Source of the DNA: a gamma proteobacterium HdN1
GTDB taxonomy: Bacteria > Pseudomonadota > Gammaproteobacteria > Pseudomonadales > Ketobacteraceae
DNA length: 64,000 nucleotides
NCBI GenBank assembly: GCA_000198515.1
Contig: FP929140.1
Coordinates: 2,640,527 to 2,704,526, forward strand
Direction: 5' to 3'
The notes under the pieces were generated by a model. It was given only the letters and a program-made list of their open reading frames with translations. It did no database searches and was not told where the DNA came from. Of the stretch, positions 25,136 to 36,342 are shown in pieces (position 1 is the stretch's first letter; each line of letters starts with the position of its first letter). A program made the position numbers and the translations under genes.

Positions 25136-26332
25136 ATGGCGCCTCTTTTGTTTGTGGTGCTCGCGCTTTTGTTTGTGGTGCTCGCGCTTGGTGGCTGCGG
25201 TGCTGGTGAAGCGAAGTCATCAAGCCCCTCGCCTAGCGCAAAACAGCCGCCAGCGGTTGAAACCACTCTGCTTAAAACCCAGCCCTTGGAGCTTACGGAA
25301 CGTCTGCCGGCCCGTATTGTGGCATCGCGCATTGCGGAGATTCGCCCACAAGTAAGTGGTCTGATTTTGCATCGCTATTTTGAGGAAGGCGCTAAGGTTC
25401 GCGAAGGTGACAAGCTCTATCAAATTGACTCTGCACTCTACGAAGCCGCGCTCGCCAGTGCTCAAGCGCAGCAGAGTGTAGCCGAAGCAAATGCAGATAT
25501 TGCCCGCCTGAAAGTAAAGCGTTATCGAAAAATCGTTGGCAGCCAAGCAGTGAGCGAGCAAGATCTGGACGATGCCGAAGCACAGGCGCGCCAAGCGGAC
25601 GCGCAGGTGCGAATGGCAAAAGCTGCGGTGATGGCTGCGCAGGTAAACCTGAACTACACCTTGATTCGCGCACCCATTTCCGGCGTGATTGATCGTTCCG
25701 TGCTCACGGAAGGCGCGCTGGTCACTGCGCAGCAAGCGGTGGCGTTGACTACGATTCGGCAGCTTGAGCCGATTTATGTAGATATTCAGCGACCAGTGAT
25801 TTCCTCAGAGACGAATGTGCCCCACTCTTTAGACGTTACGCTGGAGTTGGTTGGCGGGCGCATTTATCACGAGACGGGCAAGCAAAGCTTTACTTCTGCA
25901 AGCGTTGATCCCGGTACGGGGAGTGTGGTTGTGCGCGCACGTTTTGCTAATCTGGATGGCGTTTTGTTGCCGGGGATGTTTGTGCAGGCGCAGATTTCTG
26001 GACGACACCTGGATCACGCGTTACTGATTCCTGAAGTTGCGGTTGTGCGCCAGCCCAATGGGGTTACTACCACCTTTGTGGTGACGGATCAGGACAAGGT
26101 TGAGCGACGTGTGATCAAGATTTCACAAGCGGTTGGCAATCAGTGGTTGGTGTTGGATGGCCTGAAGGAAGGTGAGCGCGTAGTGACGAGCGGCATCCAG
26201 AAAATCAGTAACGGCGATACCGTCATCCCTGTAGACGCAGCGAGTGAAAATCAAGCAGGGCAAATCGCTTTGCCCACTCAGACTTTGTCTACTCAGACTT
26301 TACCCACTCAGACTCTATCCACTCAGAACTAG
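25136..26332 (+). CDS. RND adaptor lipoprotein (AcrA/MexA-like)
   Basis: 398-residue periplasmic adaptor, with hydrophobic leader and lipobox LGGC (Cys21). Domains follow the AcrA/MexA plan: lipoyl half with [15 protein letters not shown] (about 58), helical hairpin (about 100-160), second half [15 protein letters not shown], then beta-barrel and membrane-proximal domains. The hydrophobic core of the leader contains a perfect 21-bp duplication (LLFVVLA twice), and the last residues are a 15-bp repeat encoding TQTL(S/P). ATG at 25136 is chosen since the 50 codons upstream cross the region after the regulator. It precedes its permease by 14 bp. Confidence 0.93.
   Translation: MAPLLFVVLALLFVVLALGGCGAGEAKSSSPSPSAKQPPAVETTLLKTQPLELTERLPARIVASRIAEIRPQVSGLILHRYFEEGAKVREGDKLYQIDSALYEAALASAQAQQSVAEANADIARLKVKRYRKIVGSQAVSEQDLDDAEAQARQADAQVRMAKAAVMAAQVNLNYTLIRAPISGVIDRSVLTEGALVTAQQAVALTTIRQLEPIYVDIQRPVISSETNVPHSLDVTLELVGGRIYHETGKQSFTSASVDPGTGSVVVRARFANLDGVLLPGMFVQAQISGRHLDHALLIPEVAVVRQPNGVTTTFVVTDQDKVERRVIKISQAVGNQWLVLDGLKEGERVVTSGIQKISNGDTVIPVDAASENQAGQIALPTQTLSTQTLPTQTLSTQN
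25145..25186 (+). repeat. Perfect 21-bp tandem duplication in a signal peptide
   Basis: CTTTTGTTTGTGGTGCTCGCG occurs twice with no mismatch (21 bp each), adding seven residues (LLFVVLA) to the hydrophobic core of the adaptor's lipoprotein leader. Being perfect, it looks recent. Confidence 0.95.
26276..26329 (+). repeat. 15-bp tandem repeat at the adaptor C-terminus
   Basis: Three 15-bp units beginning ACTCAGACT plus a 9-bp partial unit, each coding TQTL(S/P), end directly at the TAG stop. The repeat makes a short polar tail not found in typical adaptors. Confidence 0.9.
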
Positions 26333-26346
26333 GGCGCGAAACGATC

Positions 26347-29300
26347 ATGGCTAGATTTTTTATTGATCGTCCCATTTTTGCCTGGGTGCTCGCAATTCTC
26401 ACTATGCTGGCGGGTGCGCTTTCTCTGTTAGAGCTGCCGGTACAGCAATATCCCGATATTGCTCCACCACAAGTGCGGATTTCCGCGAATTATCCAGGTG
26501 CGTCTGCAAAAAACATTGAGGATAGCGTTACCCAGATCATAGAACAGAATATGACAGGTTTGGACGGCCTGCTGTACATGTCGTCGCAAAGTACAAGCTC
26601 CGGCAATATCAACATCAGCCTCACCTTTGCGCCAGGCACGAATCCTGATATTGCACAGGTGCAAGTGCAAAACAAGCTTTCGCTTGCGGAACCTTTGTTG
26701 CCTACCGAGGTGCAGCAAATGGGGATCATGGTGACCAAGGCGTCGTCGTCTTTCTTTATGATCGTCGGCTTGGTATCCACTGACGGAAGCATGACGCGCA
26801 ACGACCTGTCCGATTACGCGAACAGCTATGTAAAAGAGCCGCTATCACGAACTCCCGGCGTTGGAGAATTGCGAGTTTTTGGGGCTCAATATGCCATGCG
26901 AATCTGGTTGCAGGCGGATAAGCTCAATGCCTATGGCCTGACACCTTTGGATGTGAAGGCGGCTTTGGGTGAACAGAACAGCCAGTTTGCCGCAGGCCAG
27001 CTCGGTGCGTTGCCGGTGGTGAAGCATCAGCAGCTGAATGCAACTGTTATTGCGCAAACGCGTTTGGAGAGTGTGGAGGAATTCAAGAATATCCTTCTCA
27101 AGGTCAATCCCGATGGCTCTCAAGTGCGGGTTAAAGATGTCGCACGCGTGGAATTGGGTGGTGAAAACTATAACGCAGAGAGCTTTTATAACGGCAAGCC
27201 CGCAACGGGAATTGCCATCCAGCTATCGACTGGTGCGAATGCGCTTGATACGGCCAAGGCAATACGTGCTCAGATAGAGCAGCTGCAAAAATTTTTCCCG
27301 CATGGTGTCGAGGCGGTATACCCATTTGACACAACACCTTTTGTGCAGATTTCCATTAGTGAAGTATTAAAAACGCTGGTAGAGGCGATTGTGCTGGTGT
27401 TTTTGGTGATGTTTTTATTTCTGGGTAATTTTCGCGCTACCTTGATCCCAACGATCGCCATTCCAGTTGTATTGCTGGGGACGATCGGAGTGATGGCGGC
27501 GGCGGGCTTTTCAATCAACACCTTAACCATGTTCGGGATGGTGCTTGCCATCGGCTTGCTGGTGGATGATGCGATTGTTGTGGTGGAGAACGTGGAACGT
27601 ATTATGGATGAGGAGGGGCTTTCGCCGAAAGAAGCCGCTCGCAAGTCCATGGATCAGATTACCAGCGCGTTGGTGGGGATTGGTCTGGTACTTTCTGCGG
27701 TATTTGTGCCGATGGCATTTTTGGGTGGTTCCACCGGCGTAATTTACCGGCAATTTTCGATTACCATCGTGACGGCGATGGGCCTATCGGTGTTGGTGGC
27801 GATTGTTCTAACGCCAGCCTTGTGCGCAACTTTGTTGAAGGCGAGCGATGTCGGAAACGCATCGCAACGGCGTGGATTTTTCGGTGTGTTTAATCGTTGG
27901 TTTACCCGCGTTACCCACGGCTATGTGGGCAGCGTGAATTTCAGCATTCATCGGCCGCTGCGGATGATGGTGATCTATGCGGTGCTGGTAGGCGGGCTTG
28001 CAGTACTCTATTTGCGGATGCCCACCTCATTTTTACCCGTAGAAGATCAGGGGGTAGTGCTCAATTTGGTTCAATTGCCACAGGGGGCCACAATTTCTCG
28101 TACCGTAAAAGTGCTGCAGCAGGTTCGCGAGCACTATGAAAAAGAGCCCTCAGTGATGTCAATTTTTCAGGTGGCAGGATTTAGCTTTGCAGGCCAAGGG
28201 CAAAATATGGGGCTTGCTTTTGTGCGCCTGAAGGACTGGAGCGAACGCAAAGACCCTTCGCAGTCGGCCAATGCCATACTTGCGCGTGCAAAAAAAGCCT
28301 TTGCCAAAATTAAGGATGGCAAGGTGAATCCAATTAACCTTCCGCCAATTCCGCAATTGGGCACTGCATCTGGTTTTGACATGATTTTGCAGGATCGCAA
28401 TAGCCTCGGGCACGATCGTTTGATGGAAATTCGCAACCAACTGGTTGAGTTGGCAGACCACGACGCGCGTCTGCAGAACGTGCGCGCAAATGGAATGGAA
28501 GATGTGCCGATCTTCAGGATTGATATTGATTACGAAAAAGTGAAAACGCTCGGCCTAAGTATTGCGAGCGTGAATCAGACCTTGGGCACTGCTTGGGGCG
28601 GTTCCTATGTGAATGATTTTATTGATCGTAACCGCGTGAAAAAAGTGTATCTCCAGGCGGATGCGCCTTTCCGGATGGTGCCGGAAGATATTGACAAATG
28701 GTATGTGCGTAACGATAAAAATCAGATGGTACCGTTTTCTGCATTTACTACAACACGCTGGGACTATGGCTCCCCACGGCTGGAGCGGTTTAATGGAATT
28801 CCTTCTGTAAATATTCAGGGTGAGGCCGCCGAAGGGCAGAGCAGTGGCGAAGCGATGGCGGTCATGGAGGCATTGGTGCAGCAAATGCCCGATGGCGTGG
28901 GCCTTGAATGGACGGGAATGTCCTATCAGGAACGTGTTGCTGGCTCACAAACGCCGTTTTTGCTGGCGATTTCCCTGTTAACCGTGTTTCTATGCCTTGC
29001 CGCCCTCTACGAAAGCTGGTCGGTGCCGTTCTCGGTGATGCTGGTTGTTCCGCTCGGCGTTTTTGGCGCGTTGCTGATGGCCTTATCGCGGGGCTTGAGC
29101 AATGATGTGTATTTTCAGGTCGGGTTGCTTACTACCATTGGGCTTTCTGCCAAGAACGCGATTTTGATCGTGGAGTTTGCCAAAGAGCAGGTGGATCAGG
29201 GCAAAGAGTTATTTTCTGCCGCCATTGATGCAGCGCGTTTGCGGCTACGCCCGATCATTATGACCTCGATGGCGTTTGTGCTTGGTGTGTTTCCCCTTGC

Positions 29301-29484
29301 GATTAGTAGCGGTGCAGGCGCAATGAGCCGGCAAGCCATTGGCAGCGCTGTGATTGGTGGGGTCTTGGCAGCTACCTTTTTGGCGATCTTTTTTGTGCCG
29401 CTGTTTTATGTGTTGGTGATGAAGCTTAGCTTCTGGATGCGCGGCGTAAAACCAGCCCAAGCCCACCCAGTAGAGCGCCTGTAA
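26347..29484 (+). CDS. RND multidrug efflux permease (AcrB/MexB-like, HAE1)
   Basis: 1045-residue inner-membrane proton-driven pump. It starts [20 protein letters not shown] like AcrB, continues [14 protein letters not shown] and [13 protein letters not shown], and carries the relay motif [16 protein letters not shown] (about 400-415) and FVPMAFLGG. Twelve membrane helices and two large periplasmic loops are evident. It pairs with the adaptor 14 bp upstream and should export hydrophobic drugs through a TolC-type channel that is not adjacent. The last 59 bp overlap the convergent rhombosortase-like gene. The close FabR/DesT-like gene does not obviously control it. Confidence 0.97.
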   Translation: MARFFIDRPIFAWVLAILTMLAGALSLLELPVQQYPDIAPPQVRISANYPGASAKNIEDSVTQIIEQNMTGLDGLLYMSSQSTSSGNINISLTFAPGTNPDIAQVQVQNKLSLAEPLLPTEVQQMGIMVTKASSSFFMIVGLVSTDGSMTRNDLSDYANSYVKEPLSRTPGVGELRVFGAQYAMRIWLQADKLNAYGLTPLDVKAALGEQNSQFAAGQLGALPVVKHQQLNATVIAQTRLESVEEFKNILLKVNPDGSQVRVKDVARVELGGENYNAESFYNGKPATGIAIQLSTGANALDTAKAIRAQIEQLQKFFPHGVEAVYPFDTTPFVQISISEVLKTLVEAIVLVFLVMFLFLGNFRATLIPTIAIPVVLLGTIGVMAAAGFSINTLTMFGMVLAIGLLVDDAIVVVENVERIMDEEGLSPKEAARKSMDQITSALVGIGLVLSAVFVPMAFLGGSTGVIYRQFSITIVTAMGLSVLVAIVLTPALCATLLKASDVGNASQRRGFFGVFNRWFTRVTHGYVGSVNFSIHRPLRMMVIYAVLVGGLAVLYLRMPTSFLPVEDQGVVLNLVQLPQGATISRTVKVLQQVREHYEKEPSVMSIFQVAGFSFAGQGQNMGLAFVRLKDWSERKDPSQSANAILARAKKAFAKIKDGKVNPINLPPIPQLGTASGFDMILQDRNSLGHDRLMEIRNQLVELADHDARLQNVRANGMEDVPIFRIDIDYEKVKTLGLSIASVNQTLGTAWGGSYVNDFIDRNRVKKVYLQADAPFRMVPEDIDKWYVRNDKNQMVPFSAFTTTRWDYGSPRLERFNGIPSVNIQGEAAEGQSSGEAMAVMEALVQQMPDGVGLEWTGMSYQERVAGSQTPFLLAISLLTVFLCLAALYESWSVPFSVMLVVPLGVFGALLMALSRGLSNDVYFQVGLLTTIGLSAKNAILIVEFAKEQVDQGKELFSAAIDAARLRLRPIIMTSMAFVLGVFPLAISSGAGAMSRQAIGSAVIGGVLAATFLAIFFVPLFYVLVMKLSFWMRGVKPAQAHPVERL

Positions 29485-30040
29485 TCGCACCGTAAAAATG
29501 TGCATCGTAGGCGACTCTGCCCTCAATTAACTGCTCCATGAGGTTGTCTTGCGTACCAAATAGCTGCTCGTAGCTGACTTTTGCGATCACATACAGCAGA
29601 AAAACGCCGGAGATCAGCGGCGTTTGTCGGAATCCCAGAATCAGGTGATGTACCAGCACACTGTAGATGGCCCCTGAAAGGCCCACATACCAGCTGATTT
29701 CTGGGTTCCACCAGAAAATTCCCATGCCCACACAAGCCATGCTGATCAATAGCACGGTAATTTCTCGCCATGCAGAGACTTCGTTTCGAAAGCTTAGGCT
29801 TACGATGCCGAATCCAGCAGCATTTAGCAGCGCGTGCCAGCCGTTCAAGTGTACGATCTGGCTGGTCCAAATGCGCCACCACTCGCCCGCACGAACGCCC
29901 TCACGAGTGAGTGATAACGCTTGTACCACGCTTTCAGGCATCAGGCTGAAGATCAGCACTAAGCCCACTACGAATGCAGTGGACCAGTGCTTTTTTTCTT
30001 GCGCAAGCCAGCGCTGGAGGGTGCGCTTGGAAATCGGCAT
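29426..30040 (-). CDS. Rhombosortase-like rhomboid protease
   Basis: 204-residue membrane serine protease of the rhomboid family. The conserved loop [20 protein letters not shown] holds His64/Asn66/His69/Asn73, the nucleophile is Ser122 in [10 protein letters not shown] and the catalytic His is His181 in [15 protein letters not shown]. Short length, six membrane helices and the ending match rhombosortases, which process proteins with a GlyGly-CTERM tail; here the residues after GLSG are AIYS rather than VLHG. No GlyGly-CTERM substrate was seen in the window. The start lies 15 bp after valS, and the 3' end overlaps the RND permease by 59 bp. Confidence 0.75.
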   Translation of the reverse strand: MPISKRTLQRWLAQEKKHWSTAFVVGLVLIFSLMPESVVQALSLTREGVRAGEWWRIWTSQIVHLNGWHALLNAAGFGIVSLSFRNEVSAWREITVLLISMACVGMGIFWWNPEISWYVGLSGAIYSVLVHHLILGFRQTPLISGVFLLYVIAKVSYEQLFGTQDNLMEQLIEGRVAYDAHFYGAITGALLGGLGLVLRRASRS

Positions 30041-30055
30041 TGCTTTTTTAGCCCA

Positions 30056-32893
30056 TCAAATGCTGCGAATCCGCTCGGCCTGCTCTTGCAGGGTACGAAT
30101 GGCGGCACGTGCATCTTCTAGCTTTTGGCGTTCTTTTTCTACTACGGCCGCTGGTGCTTTATCGGCGAATGCGGGGTTGTTTAGCTTGGTTTCGCCGCGC
30201 TGGATGTCGGCTTCCAAACGGCCAATTTCTTTGCCAAGGCGAGCAAGCTCTGCGTCCTTGTCGATCAAACCGGCCATTGGAATCCTCACTTCCAGCGTGC
30301 CAACAAGTTGCGTTGCAGACATCGGCGGCTCGATGTGATCTTCCAGCCATTGCAGGCTTTCCACTTTGGCGAGGGTTTTCAGGAAGGCAAGATTGCGTTC
30401 GCTGCGCTCCCGATCGCGCGTATCGCCTTTTTGTAGAAGCACAGGAACAAATCGGGCGGGCGAGATATTCATTTCACCACGAATCTGGCGAACGGCAAGA
30501 ATCAGCTGCTTGAGCCATTCCACGTCCTGAGTTGCCTCGGCATCCACTTGCTGTTCGTCGGCTTTGGGCCACGGTTGCAACATGATGGTCGCGCCCTGTT
30601 TGCCTGCGAGTGGCGCGATGTTTTTCCAAATAGATTCAGTAATAAACGGAATCATCGGGTGCGCCATACGCAGAATGGTTTCGAGTACCTGAACCAAAGT
30701 GCGGCGTGTGCCGCGTTTGGCGGCGTCGCTGGCGGATTCGGAATTGAGTACGGTCTTGGAGAGTTCCAGATACCAGTCGCAGTATTCGTTCCAGACAAAA
30801 TCGTATAACGCTTGCGATGCGTGATCAAAACGATATTCGTCCAGTGCCTTGCTGACTTGCTGCTGCGCGCTGGCAAGCTGCGAGAGAATCCAGCGATCAA
30901 CGATGGAAAGCTCTACGTCTGCGCTGTTCAAACCGCAATCCTGACCTTCGGTGTTCATCAGAACATAGCGGGCTGCGTTCCAGATTTTATTGCAGAAGTG
31001 CCGATAACCTTCGAGGCGCGCAATATCGAATTTAATATCGCGGCCGGTGGAGGCGAGCGATAAAAAGGTAAAACGCAGGGCATCGGTGCCGTAAGAGGCA
31101 ATGCCTTCCGGGAATTCCTTGCGGGTGCGTTTTTCGATTTTTTCCGCATCTTTGGGCTGCATCAGGCCCGTGGTACGTTTGCTGACGAGGGTTTCCAAGT
31201 CGATTCCGTCAATGATGTCGAGTGGGTCGAGCACATTGCCCTTGGATTTCGACATCTTTTTGCCTTCCGAATCGCGCACGAGCCCGTGAACATAGACGGT
31301 CTTAAAAGGCACCTGAGGCTGGCCGTTTTCGTCCTTGATGAAGTGCATGGTCATCATGATCATGCGTGCCACCCAGAAAAAGATAATATCGAATCCGGTG
31401 ACTAACACTTCGGTTGGGTGGAAGGTGCGAAGTTCTGGCGTCGCTTCTGGCCAGCCCAAGGTTGAGAAAGTCCAAAGCGCGGAGCTGAACCAAGTGTCGA
31501 GTACATCGTCGTCTTGGCGCAGAGTGGTTTCTTCAGGAATGGAATAGTGTGCGCGAACTTCTTGCTCGCTGCGGCCAACATAGACTTTGCCTTGCTCGTC
31601 GTACCATGCGGGAACACGGTGGCCCCACCACAATTGGCGGGATATGCACCAGTCTTGGAGGTTCCGCATCCAAGCGAAGTACATGTTTTCGTACTGCTTG
31701 GGCACAAACTGGATTTGGCCTTCTTCTACTGCGCGAATGGCAGGCCCGGCCAAACCTTCGGTGCGCACATACCACTGGTCTGTGAGCCACGGTTCGATCA
31801 CGACGTTGGAGCGATCGCCGCGCGGTACTTTTAGCGTGTGCGGGTCGATTTTTTCGAGCCAGCCTTCGGTTTCGGCTTGTTCGACGATCTTTTTGCGGGC
31901 GACAAAGCGGTCGAGACCAGCGTAGCCTTCGGGACATTTTTCGCCGTGCAGAAGTTCGTAGCTGCCGAAGGTGAGCACGGTAAAATCCGCCAGAATCGCG
32001 GCGTTACGATCCAATACGTTGATCAGCGGCAGGTTGTGGCGTTTGCCTACTTCGTAGTCGTTGAAATCGTGTGCGGGCGTGATTTTGACGCAGCCGGTGC
32101 CGAAGTCTTTGTCGACGTAGGTATCGCCAACAACCGGAATTTCGCGGTGGGTTACGGGTAGGCGAACGGTTTTGCCGATCAGGTGTGCGTAACGCTCATC
32201 TTCTGGGTGAACCGCGACGGCGGTATCGCCCAGCATGGTTTCGGGGCGGGTGGTTGCCACGGTTAAGTGGCCGCTGCCGTCGCTAAGCGGGTAGCGGAAG
32301 TGCCACATGGAACCTTGTTCTTCTTCACTCAATACTTCGAGGTCGGAGATTGCGGTGTGCAGGCGCGGGTCCCAGTTGACGAGGCGTTTGCCGCGATAGA
32401 TCAAGCCGTCTTCGTAGAGGCGTACAAATACCTCTTGAACGGCGTTGGAGAGGCCCGCGTCCATGGTAAAGCGCTCGCGTGACCAGTCTACAGACGATCC
32501 TAAGCGGCGAATCTGGCGGGTGATGGTACCGCCAGATTGTTCTTTCCATTCCCAGATTTTGTCGAGAAACGCGCTACGCCCTAAATCGTGACGGGTAATC
32601 CCTTGGGCCGCGAGCTGGCGCTCTACTACCATTTGCGTTGCAATGCCGGCGTGGTCGGTACCGACTTGCCAGAGGGTGTTTTCGCCTTTCATGCGGTGGT
32701 AGCGGATCAGCGTATCCATGATGGCATTGTTAAAGCCGTGGCCCATGTGGAGGCTGCCGGTCACGTTGGGCGGCGGAATCATGATGCAGTAGGGGCGGCC
32801 TTGGCCGGAAGGCTTGAAAAATCCTTCGCGTTCCCAGTGCTGATAAGTGGCGGTTTCGATTTCTTCGGGGCTAAAGGTTTTTTCCATGGTCAT
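30056..32893 (-). CDS. valS: Valyl-tRNA synthetase
   Basis: 945-residue class I synthetase that charges tRNA-Val. Class I signatures are clear: [15 protein letters not shown] (HIGH-type, N-terminal) and KKMSKSKGN (KMSKS). The connective editing domain includes [17 protein letters not shown], and the C-terminal 70 residues form the typical coiled coil ([20 protein letters not shown]). Length is normal for bacteria. It is upstream of the rhombosortase-like gene and divergent from the LVIVD lipoprotein. A possible -10 TATACT lies at 32957-32962 on the minus strand. Confidence 0.98.
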   Translation of the reverse strand: MTMEKTFSPEEIETATYQHWEREGFFKPSGQGRPYCIMIPPPNVTGSLHMGHGFNNAIMDTLIRYHRMKGENTLWQVGTDHAGIATQMVVERQLAAQGITRHDLGRSAFLDKIWEWKEQSGGTITRQIRRLGSSVDWSRERFTMDAGLSNAVQEVFVRLYEDGLIYRGKRLVNWDPRLHTAISDLEVLSEEEQGSMWHFRYPLSDGSGHLTVATTRPETMLGDTAVAVHPEDERYAHLIGKTVRLPVTHREIPVVGDTYVDKDFGTGCVKITPAHDFNDYEVGKRHNLPLINVLDRNAAILADFTVLTFGSYELLHGEKCPEGYAGLDRFVARKKIVEQAETEGWLEKIDPHTLKVPRGDRSNVVIEPWLTDQWYVRTEGLAGPAIRAVEEGQIQFVPKQYENMYFAWMRNLQDWCISRQLWWGHRVPAWYDEQGKVYVGRSEQEVRAHYSIPEETTLRQDDDVLDTWFSSALWTFSTLGWPEATPELRTFHPTEVLVTGFDIIFFWVARMIMMTMHFIKDENGQPQVPFKTVYVHGLVRDSEGKKMSKSKGNVLDPLDIIDGIDLETLVSKRTTGLMQPKDAEKIEKRTRKEFPEGIASYGTDALRFTFLSLASTGRDIKFDIARLEGYRHFCNKIWNAARYVLMNTEGQDCGLNSADVELSIVDRWILSQLASAQQQVSKALDEYRFDHASQALYDFVWNEYCDWYLELSKTVLNSESASDAAKRGTRRTLVQVLETILRMAHPMIPFITESIWKNIAPLAGKQGATIMLQPWPKADEQQVDAEATQDVEWLKQLILAVRQIRGEMNISPARFVPVLLQKGDTRDRERSERNLAFLKTLAKVESLQWLEDHIEPPMSATQLVGTLEVRIPMAGLIDKDAELARLGKEIGRLEADIQRGETKLNNPAFADKAPAAVVEKERQKLEDARAAIRTLQEQAERIRSI

Positions 32894-33108
32894 GAGGCAG
32901 TTTGAAGTCCAGCGGTCGGAATGAAAAAGCGGTCAGGAATGAAAATATCCCCGCTAGTATACCCTTATGAGGCCGGTCAGTTTGAACAGATTTGGCGCAA
33001 GGCGATCACTCTATCCAGCCATTGATGTGCTCGCGAGCGATATTTTTTCTAAAGGCATGCATTTTGCAAACCGTAGACGCAACAAGCTTTGTTGGTGGAG
33101 ATATCAAT

Positions 33109-35613
33109 ATGCGTAGAGCGTTTTGGGGACTGTTGGCGGTTGCATTGGCGATGACGGCAACAGGCTGTGGCGGTGGTGGTGGCAAAAGTGGTGGCAGCAC
33201 TGCCGATGAAGAACCGGAGAATGATCGTATACGCATTACCGGTTACACCGTGCTGGATAGCGCCATCAAGCTGGAGGGCGCGAGCGTTAGTTTGGTAGGC
33301 GCCGGCAAAAATATTCCTACGGGGGCAACGGTTGGCACGGACGGGTATATTGGCTTTGCGCTGTATCCCACAACGATTGAGGACGCGCGAATCTACTCCA
33401 TCAGCGTCCAGTGCCCTGTACCGGAAACCGAAAAATGCCCGCTCGTTCGCCCGTTACATGCGTTGATCTCCGGCGATCGCCTGAAAAGCCCCGGCTGGAA
33501 CGTCAGCGTGGCGACAGAGTACGCCTATCAGTTTTCGGCCTACTACCGCGCAGCGGGCTATAGCGATGCGGAAATCAAGACCGAGCTCAAAACAGCGGCA
33601 GATGCTTTGCTGAAACGCGATATTAACGGCTCTGGCGCGCTGGATTACGACGATATCCTGAGCTGGCGGCCCGATGGTACGCTCACTGCGGCAGAGATGC
33701 TCAAACGCCCAAGCGAATTTACCGCGCTCTCGCAAACCCTGAAGAGCGTGGGTGGGGGAAATAACGGCATTCAGAGTGCTGTGCAGCGGCTCGCAGGAAA
33801 GAGAATCGGTAGTGTGCTTACCCAAGATCGTGCGTCGGCCGTCTCCGTGGTGAATGATTATGCCTATGTGGCCGATGGCGTTGCTGGTTTGCAGGTGATC
33901 GAAATCAGCGATCCCTATAACCCGAAAATTGTGGGCACGGGCGACACGCCAGGAACCGCCTTGGATGTTGCGGTTAGCATTTCCAATGGCAAGGCTTCGT
34001 ATGCCTTCATTGCCGATGGCGTTCACGGTTTACAGGTCATTAATGCCAATGAACCCACTGGGCCGAGCCCGTCTGGTTCATTAGCGCTTGCGGATCGCGC
34101 TCAAGGCGTTGCGCTTGCGACTTTGGGGGGGATTCCTTACGCGTTTGTGGCGGATGGCGCGGGTGGCCTGCAAGTGGCTGATGTGACCAAGCCCGCCATG
34201 CCCACTCTTGCCGGCAGCTTAACCACAACGGGCGATGCGGTGGCGATTGCGGTCGCAGGTGAGCGCGCTTATGTCGCAATGGGGGAGGCGGGTCTTGATA
34301 TCATTGATATCAGCGTTCCCGCCAGCCCGATTCGTGACAGTCAGTTGGCGATTCCGGGGGAGGCGCGTGCGCTTAGCTATTCCAATGGCTTTTTGTTTGT
34401 GGCTGCGGGGAGTGCGGGCCTGCAAATTGTGGATGTGCGCCTGCCAGAGAGCCCTCGAATTATTGGTGCGGTAGGGTTGCCGGAGGATGCGAGAGCGGTA
34501 ACGATTGTTGGGTCCCAGGTGTTTGTGGCGAGCGGTGGTTTGCAGATGATTGATGCAAGTAACCCGCGTGAGCCGGTGGTTTTGGGGGCGGTAAGTTCCT
34601 CTGGAACAGCTTCGGGGCTGTTTGTGCGCCACGATCTGACTTATCTGGCCACCCAAGAGTCTGGGCTGCAAATTGTCGATCATACACCGACGCTTGCACG
34701 CACGCGGGTGGGAGCGGTTGCCATTCCCAATGCGTATGGCTCTGCGCTGGCGGTCGTCGGGCCGTATACCTATGTCAGCAGTTTTGATGGCCGCGTGCAT
34801 GTTATTGACGCGAGCATCCCTGCCGATCCCATTATAAAAGGGTCGGCACCGCCCACACCTGCGGGTCGTGTGTACGCATTGGATGCGGCAGATGGCTACG
34901 CCTATCTTGCCAATCAAGAATCCGGGTTGCAGGTAGTGGATGTGACTTCTCCGCAAAGCCCGCTCTTGGTACAAGAGCTGGCGAGTTCATCCACGGCGGG
35001 CGTTTGCTGCGTAACGGTTTCTGGCACGTTGGCGTATATGGTGGGGCTAGACTCGCGCTTGCGGGTGGTGGATATCGCGAATCCTCCCAACCCGCAAGTG
35101 CTGGGTTCAGTGCGGATTGGGAGTGGAGCTACGAGCATCACCGTGGATGGCGGATATGCTTATATTGCAGGCGGCCAAGCCAATGGCAGTTTGCAGGTTG
35201 TGGATGTGTCTAAGCCAAGCGCGCCGGCGCTGGTGGCGGCGGTTGCACTGCCAAGCACCGTGTACGGAGTGGCGGCCCGTGGCGGTTATGCCTATGTTGC
35301 AGGCTACGATTTTTATCAGTTCACTGGTGGCTTATGGATTGTGGACGTGCGCACACCGTCCGCTCCGGTGATTGTCGGGTCGCTCAAAACGCCGGGGGTT
35401 GCGTCGGCTGTGGCGGTACAAGGGGCGGTTGCGTACATTGCGGATGATTTTGCGGGTGTGCAGGCCATTGATGTGCAAAAGCCCAATCTCCCGCAGCTGA
35501 TCGGTTCCGCGCGCACTCAATCGAATGCGACTGGGGTGCGCGTCTCAGGCTCGCTGTTGCAAGTTAGCACGGGGAGAGGGCTTGAATTGTTGCGGGCGAT
35601 TCCTGAAGGTTGA
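33109..35613 (+). CDS. LVIVD-repeat lipoprotein (beta-propeller)
   Basis: 834-residue predicted lipoprotein: leader with lipobox ending ATGC (Cys20), a Gly/Ser linker, an N-terminal domain (about 40-240) and then 13 clear LVIVD repeats plus a partial fourteenth, spaced about 44 residues. Typical units read YAYVADGVAGLQVIEISDPY and FLFVAAGSAGLQIVDVRLPE. Thirteen to fourteen units could make two seven-bladed propellers. The ATG at 33109 has GGAG ten bases upstream and gives the leader directly. It stands alone between valS and the PA3833-like gene and is an insertion relative to the order I remember for Pseudomonas. Probably a surface or periplasmic binding protein; ligand unknown. Confidence 0.85.
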   Translation: MRRAFWGLLAVALAMTATGCGGGGGKSGGSTADEEPENDRIRITGYTVLDSAIKLEGASVSLVGAGKNIPTGATVGTDGYIGFALYPTTIEDARIYSISVQCPVPETEKCPLVRPLHALISGDRLKSPGWNVSVATEYAYQFSAYYRAAGYSDAEIKTELKTAADALLKRDINGSGALDYDDILSWRPDGTLTAAEMLKRPSEFTALSQTLKSVGGGNNGIQSAVQRLAGKRIGSVLTQDRASAVSVVNDYAYVADGVAGLQVIEISDPYNPKIVGTGDTPGTALDVAVSISNGKASYAFIADGVHGLQVINANEPTGPSPSGSLALADRAQGVALATLGGIPYAFVADGAGGLQVADVTKPAMPTLAGSLTTTGDAVAIAVAGERAYVAMGEAGLDIIDISVPASPIRDSQLAIPGEARALSYSNGFLFVAAGSAGLQIVDVRLPESPRIIGAVGLPEDARAVTIVGSQVFVASGGLQMIDASNPREPVVLGAVSSSGTASGLFVRHDLTYLATQESGLQIVDHTPTLARTRVGAVAIPNAYGSALAVVGPYTYVSSFDGRVHVIDASIPADPIIKGSAPPTPAGRVYALDAADGYAYLANQESGLQVVDVTSPQSPLLVQELASSSTAGVCCVTVSGTLAYMVGLDSRLRVVDIANPPNPQVLGSVRIGSGATSITVDGGYAYIAGGQANGSLQVVDVSKPSAPALVAAVALPSTVYGVAARGGYAYVAGYDFYQFTGGLWIVDVRTPSAPVIVGSLKTPGVASAVAVQGAVAYIADDFAGVQAIDVQKPNLPQLIGSARTQSNATGVRVSGSLLQVSTGRGLELLRAIPEG

Positions 35614-35616
35614 GGC

Positions 35617-36303
35617 TTAACGCCCCTCTTTCAAAATCCGGTCTACTTCAGTTTCTAGCTTCATCCGTAGTTCCGCCTCCAGCCGCGGCAGGCTGGCGCG
35701 GATGATGTCGTTCACTACGAGCGACGCTTTCTGGCGCAGCTTCTGGTATTCCTGACTGGTGGGGTCTAAGTCAAAGCGCGGCCGGCCTACGCTGGGAGCA
35801 TTGAGTAGCTTTCGTAGCTCTTCACCGGCGTCGAGAGGTTTTTCTGCGTCCAGGCGTTTGCTTGTGGCGAATTTTTCGGTGGGCCGTGCGGCGCTCTGAA
35901 AGTGCTGGTCGCGAAAGCGTTCGTATTCGCTGCGTGCGCGTGAACTTGCACCTGTAGGCTCGGCGTGATCCGAATTGCGATCCAGGTGAAAGTTGGGTTC
36001 TAGCGGTTCCTCGCCAGTACCTGCGCGGTGTTGCTGGCGAACGGATGCGCTAATCGCCAGTGGATCGTCGTCCAGAAAGTCGCGGTCGTGCTGGATACGA
36101 TCATTCAGAATAGGCACGTCTTCCACGAAGCTTTTGAGTACGGGAAGATCGTCGAATGCGGGCTTTTCTTCCTCGCTATCCAGAATCCCGCTTAGTGATT
36201 TCAGTTCATTCAGCATCTTGTTGCGCTGCTTGTTGTCCAGTGGCGAGTTGCTGGAGGGTACGTTGGAGGGTGGATTGCTAGAGGGTGGCTTGTCAGAACT
36301 CAT
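35617..36303 (-). CDS. Conserved hypothetical protein between valS and holC
   Basis: 228-residue soluble protein. The first 25 residues are a low-complexity Pro/Ser/Asn stretch encoded by imperfect short repeats; the middle is acidic and disordered; the C-terminal 45 residues (SLVVNDIIRASLPRLEAELR) form a helix similar to DUF2486/PopZ-like ends. In Pseudomonas a hypothetical gene (PA3833) also lies between holC and valS. It ends 3 bp from the convergent LVIVD gene. Function unknown. Confidence 0.75.
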   Translation of the reverse strand: MSSDKPPSSNPPSNVPSSNSPLDNKQRNKMLNELKSLSGILDSEEEKPAFDDLPVLKSFVEDVPILNDRIQHDRDFLDDDPLAISASVRQQHRAGTGEEPLEPNFHLDRNSDHAEPTGASSRARSEYERFRDQHFQSAARPTEKFATSKRLDAEKPLDAGEELRKLLNAPSVGRPRFDLDPTSQEYQKLRQKASLVVNDIIRASLPRLEAELRMKLETEVDRILKEGR

Positions 36304-36342
36304 GCCTGCGAACGCTCCTGTGGCCTTCGGTAAAGCGAACGG

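Noticed and set aside
34219-34974. 251-codon ORF antisense to the LVIVD lipoprotein
   Set aside because: It mirrors the repeats of the sense gene, is rich in His/Arg/Gln as expected from an antisense frame, and has no start site signals.
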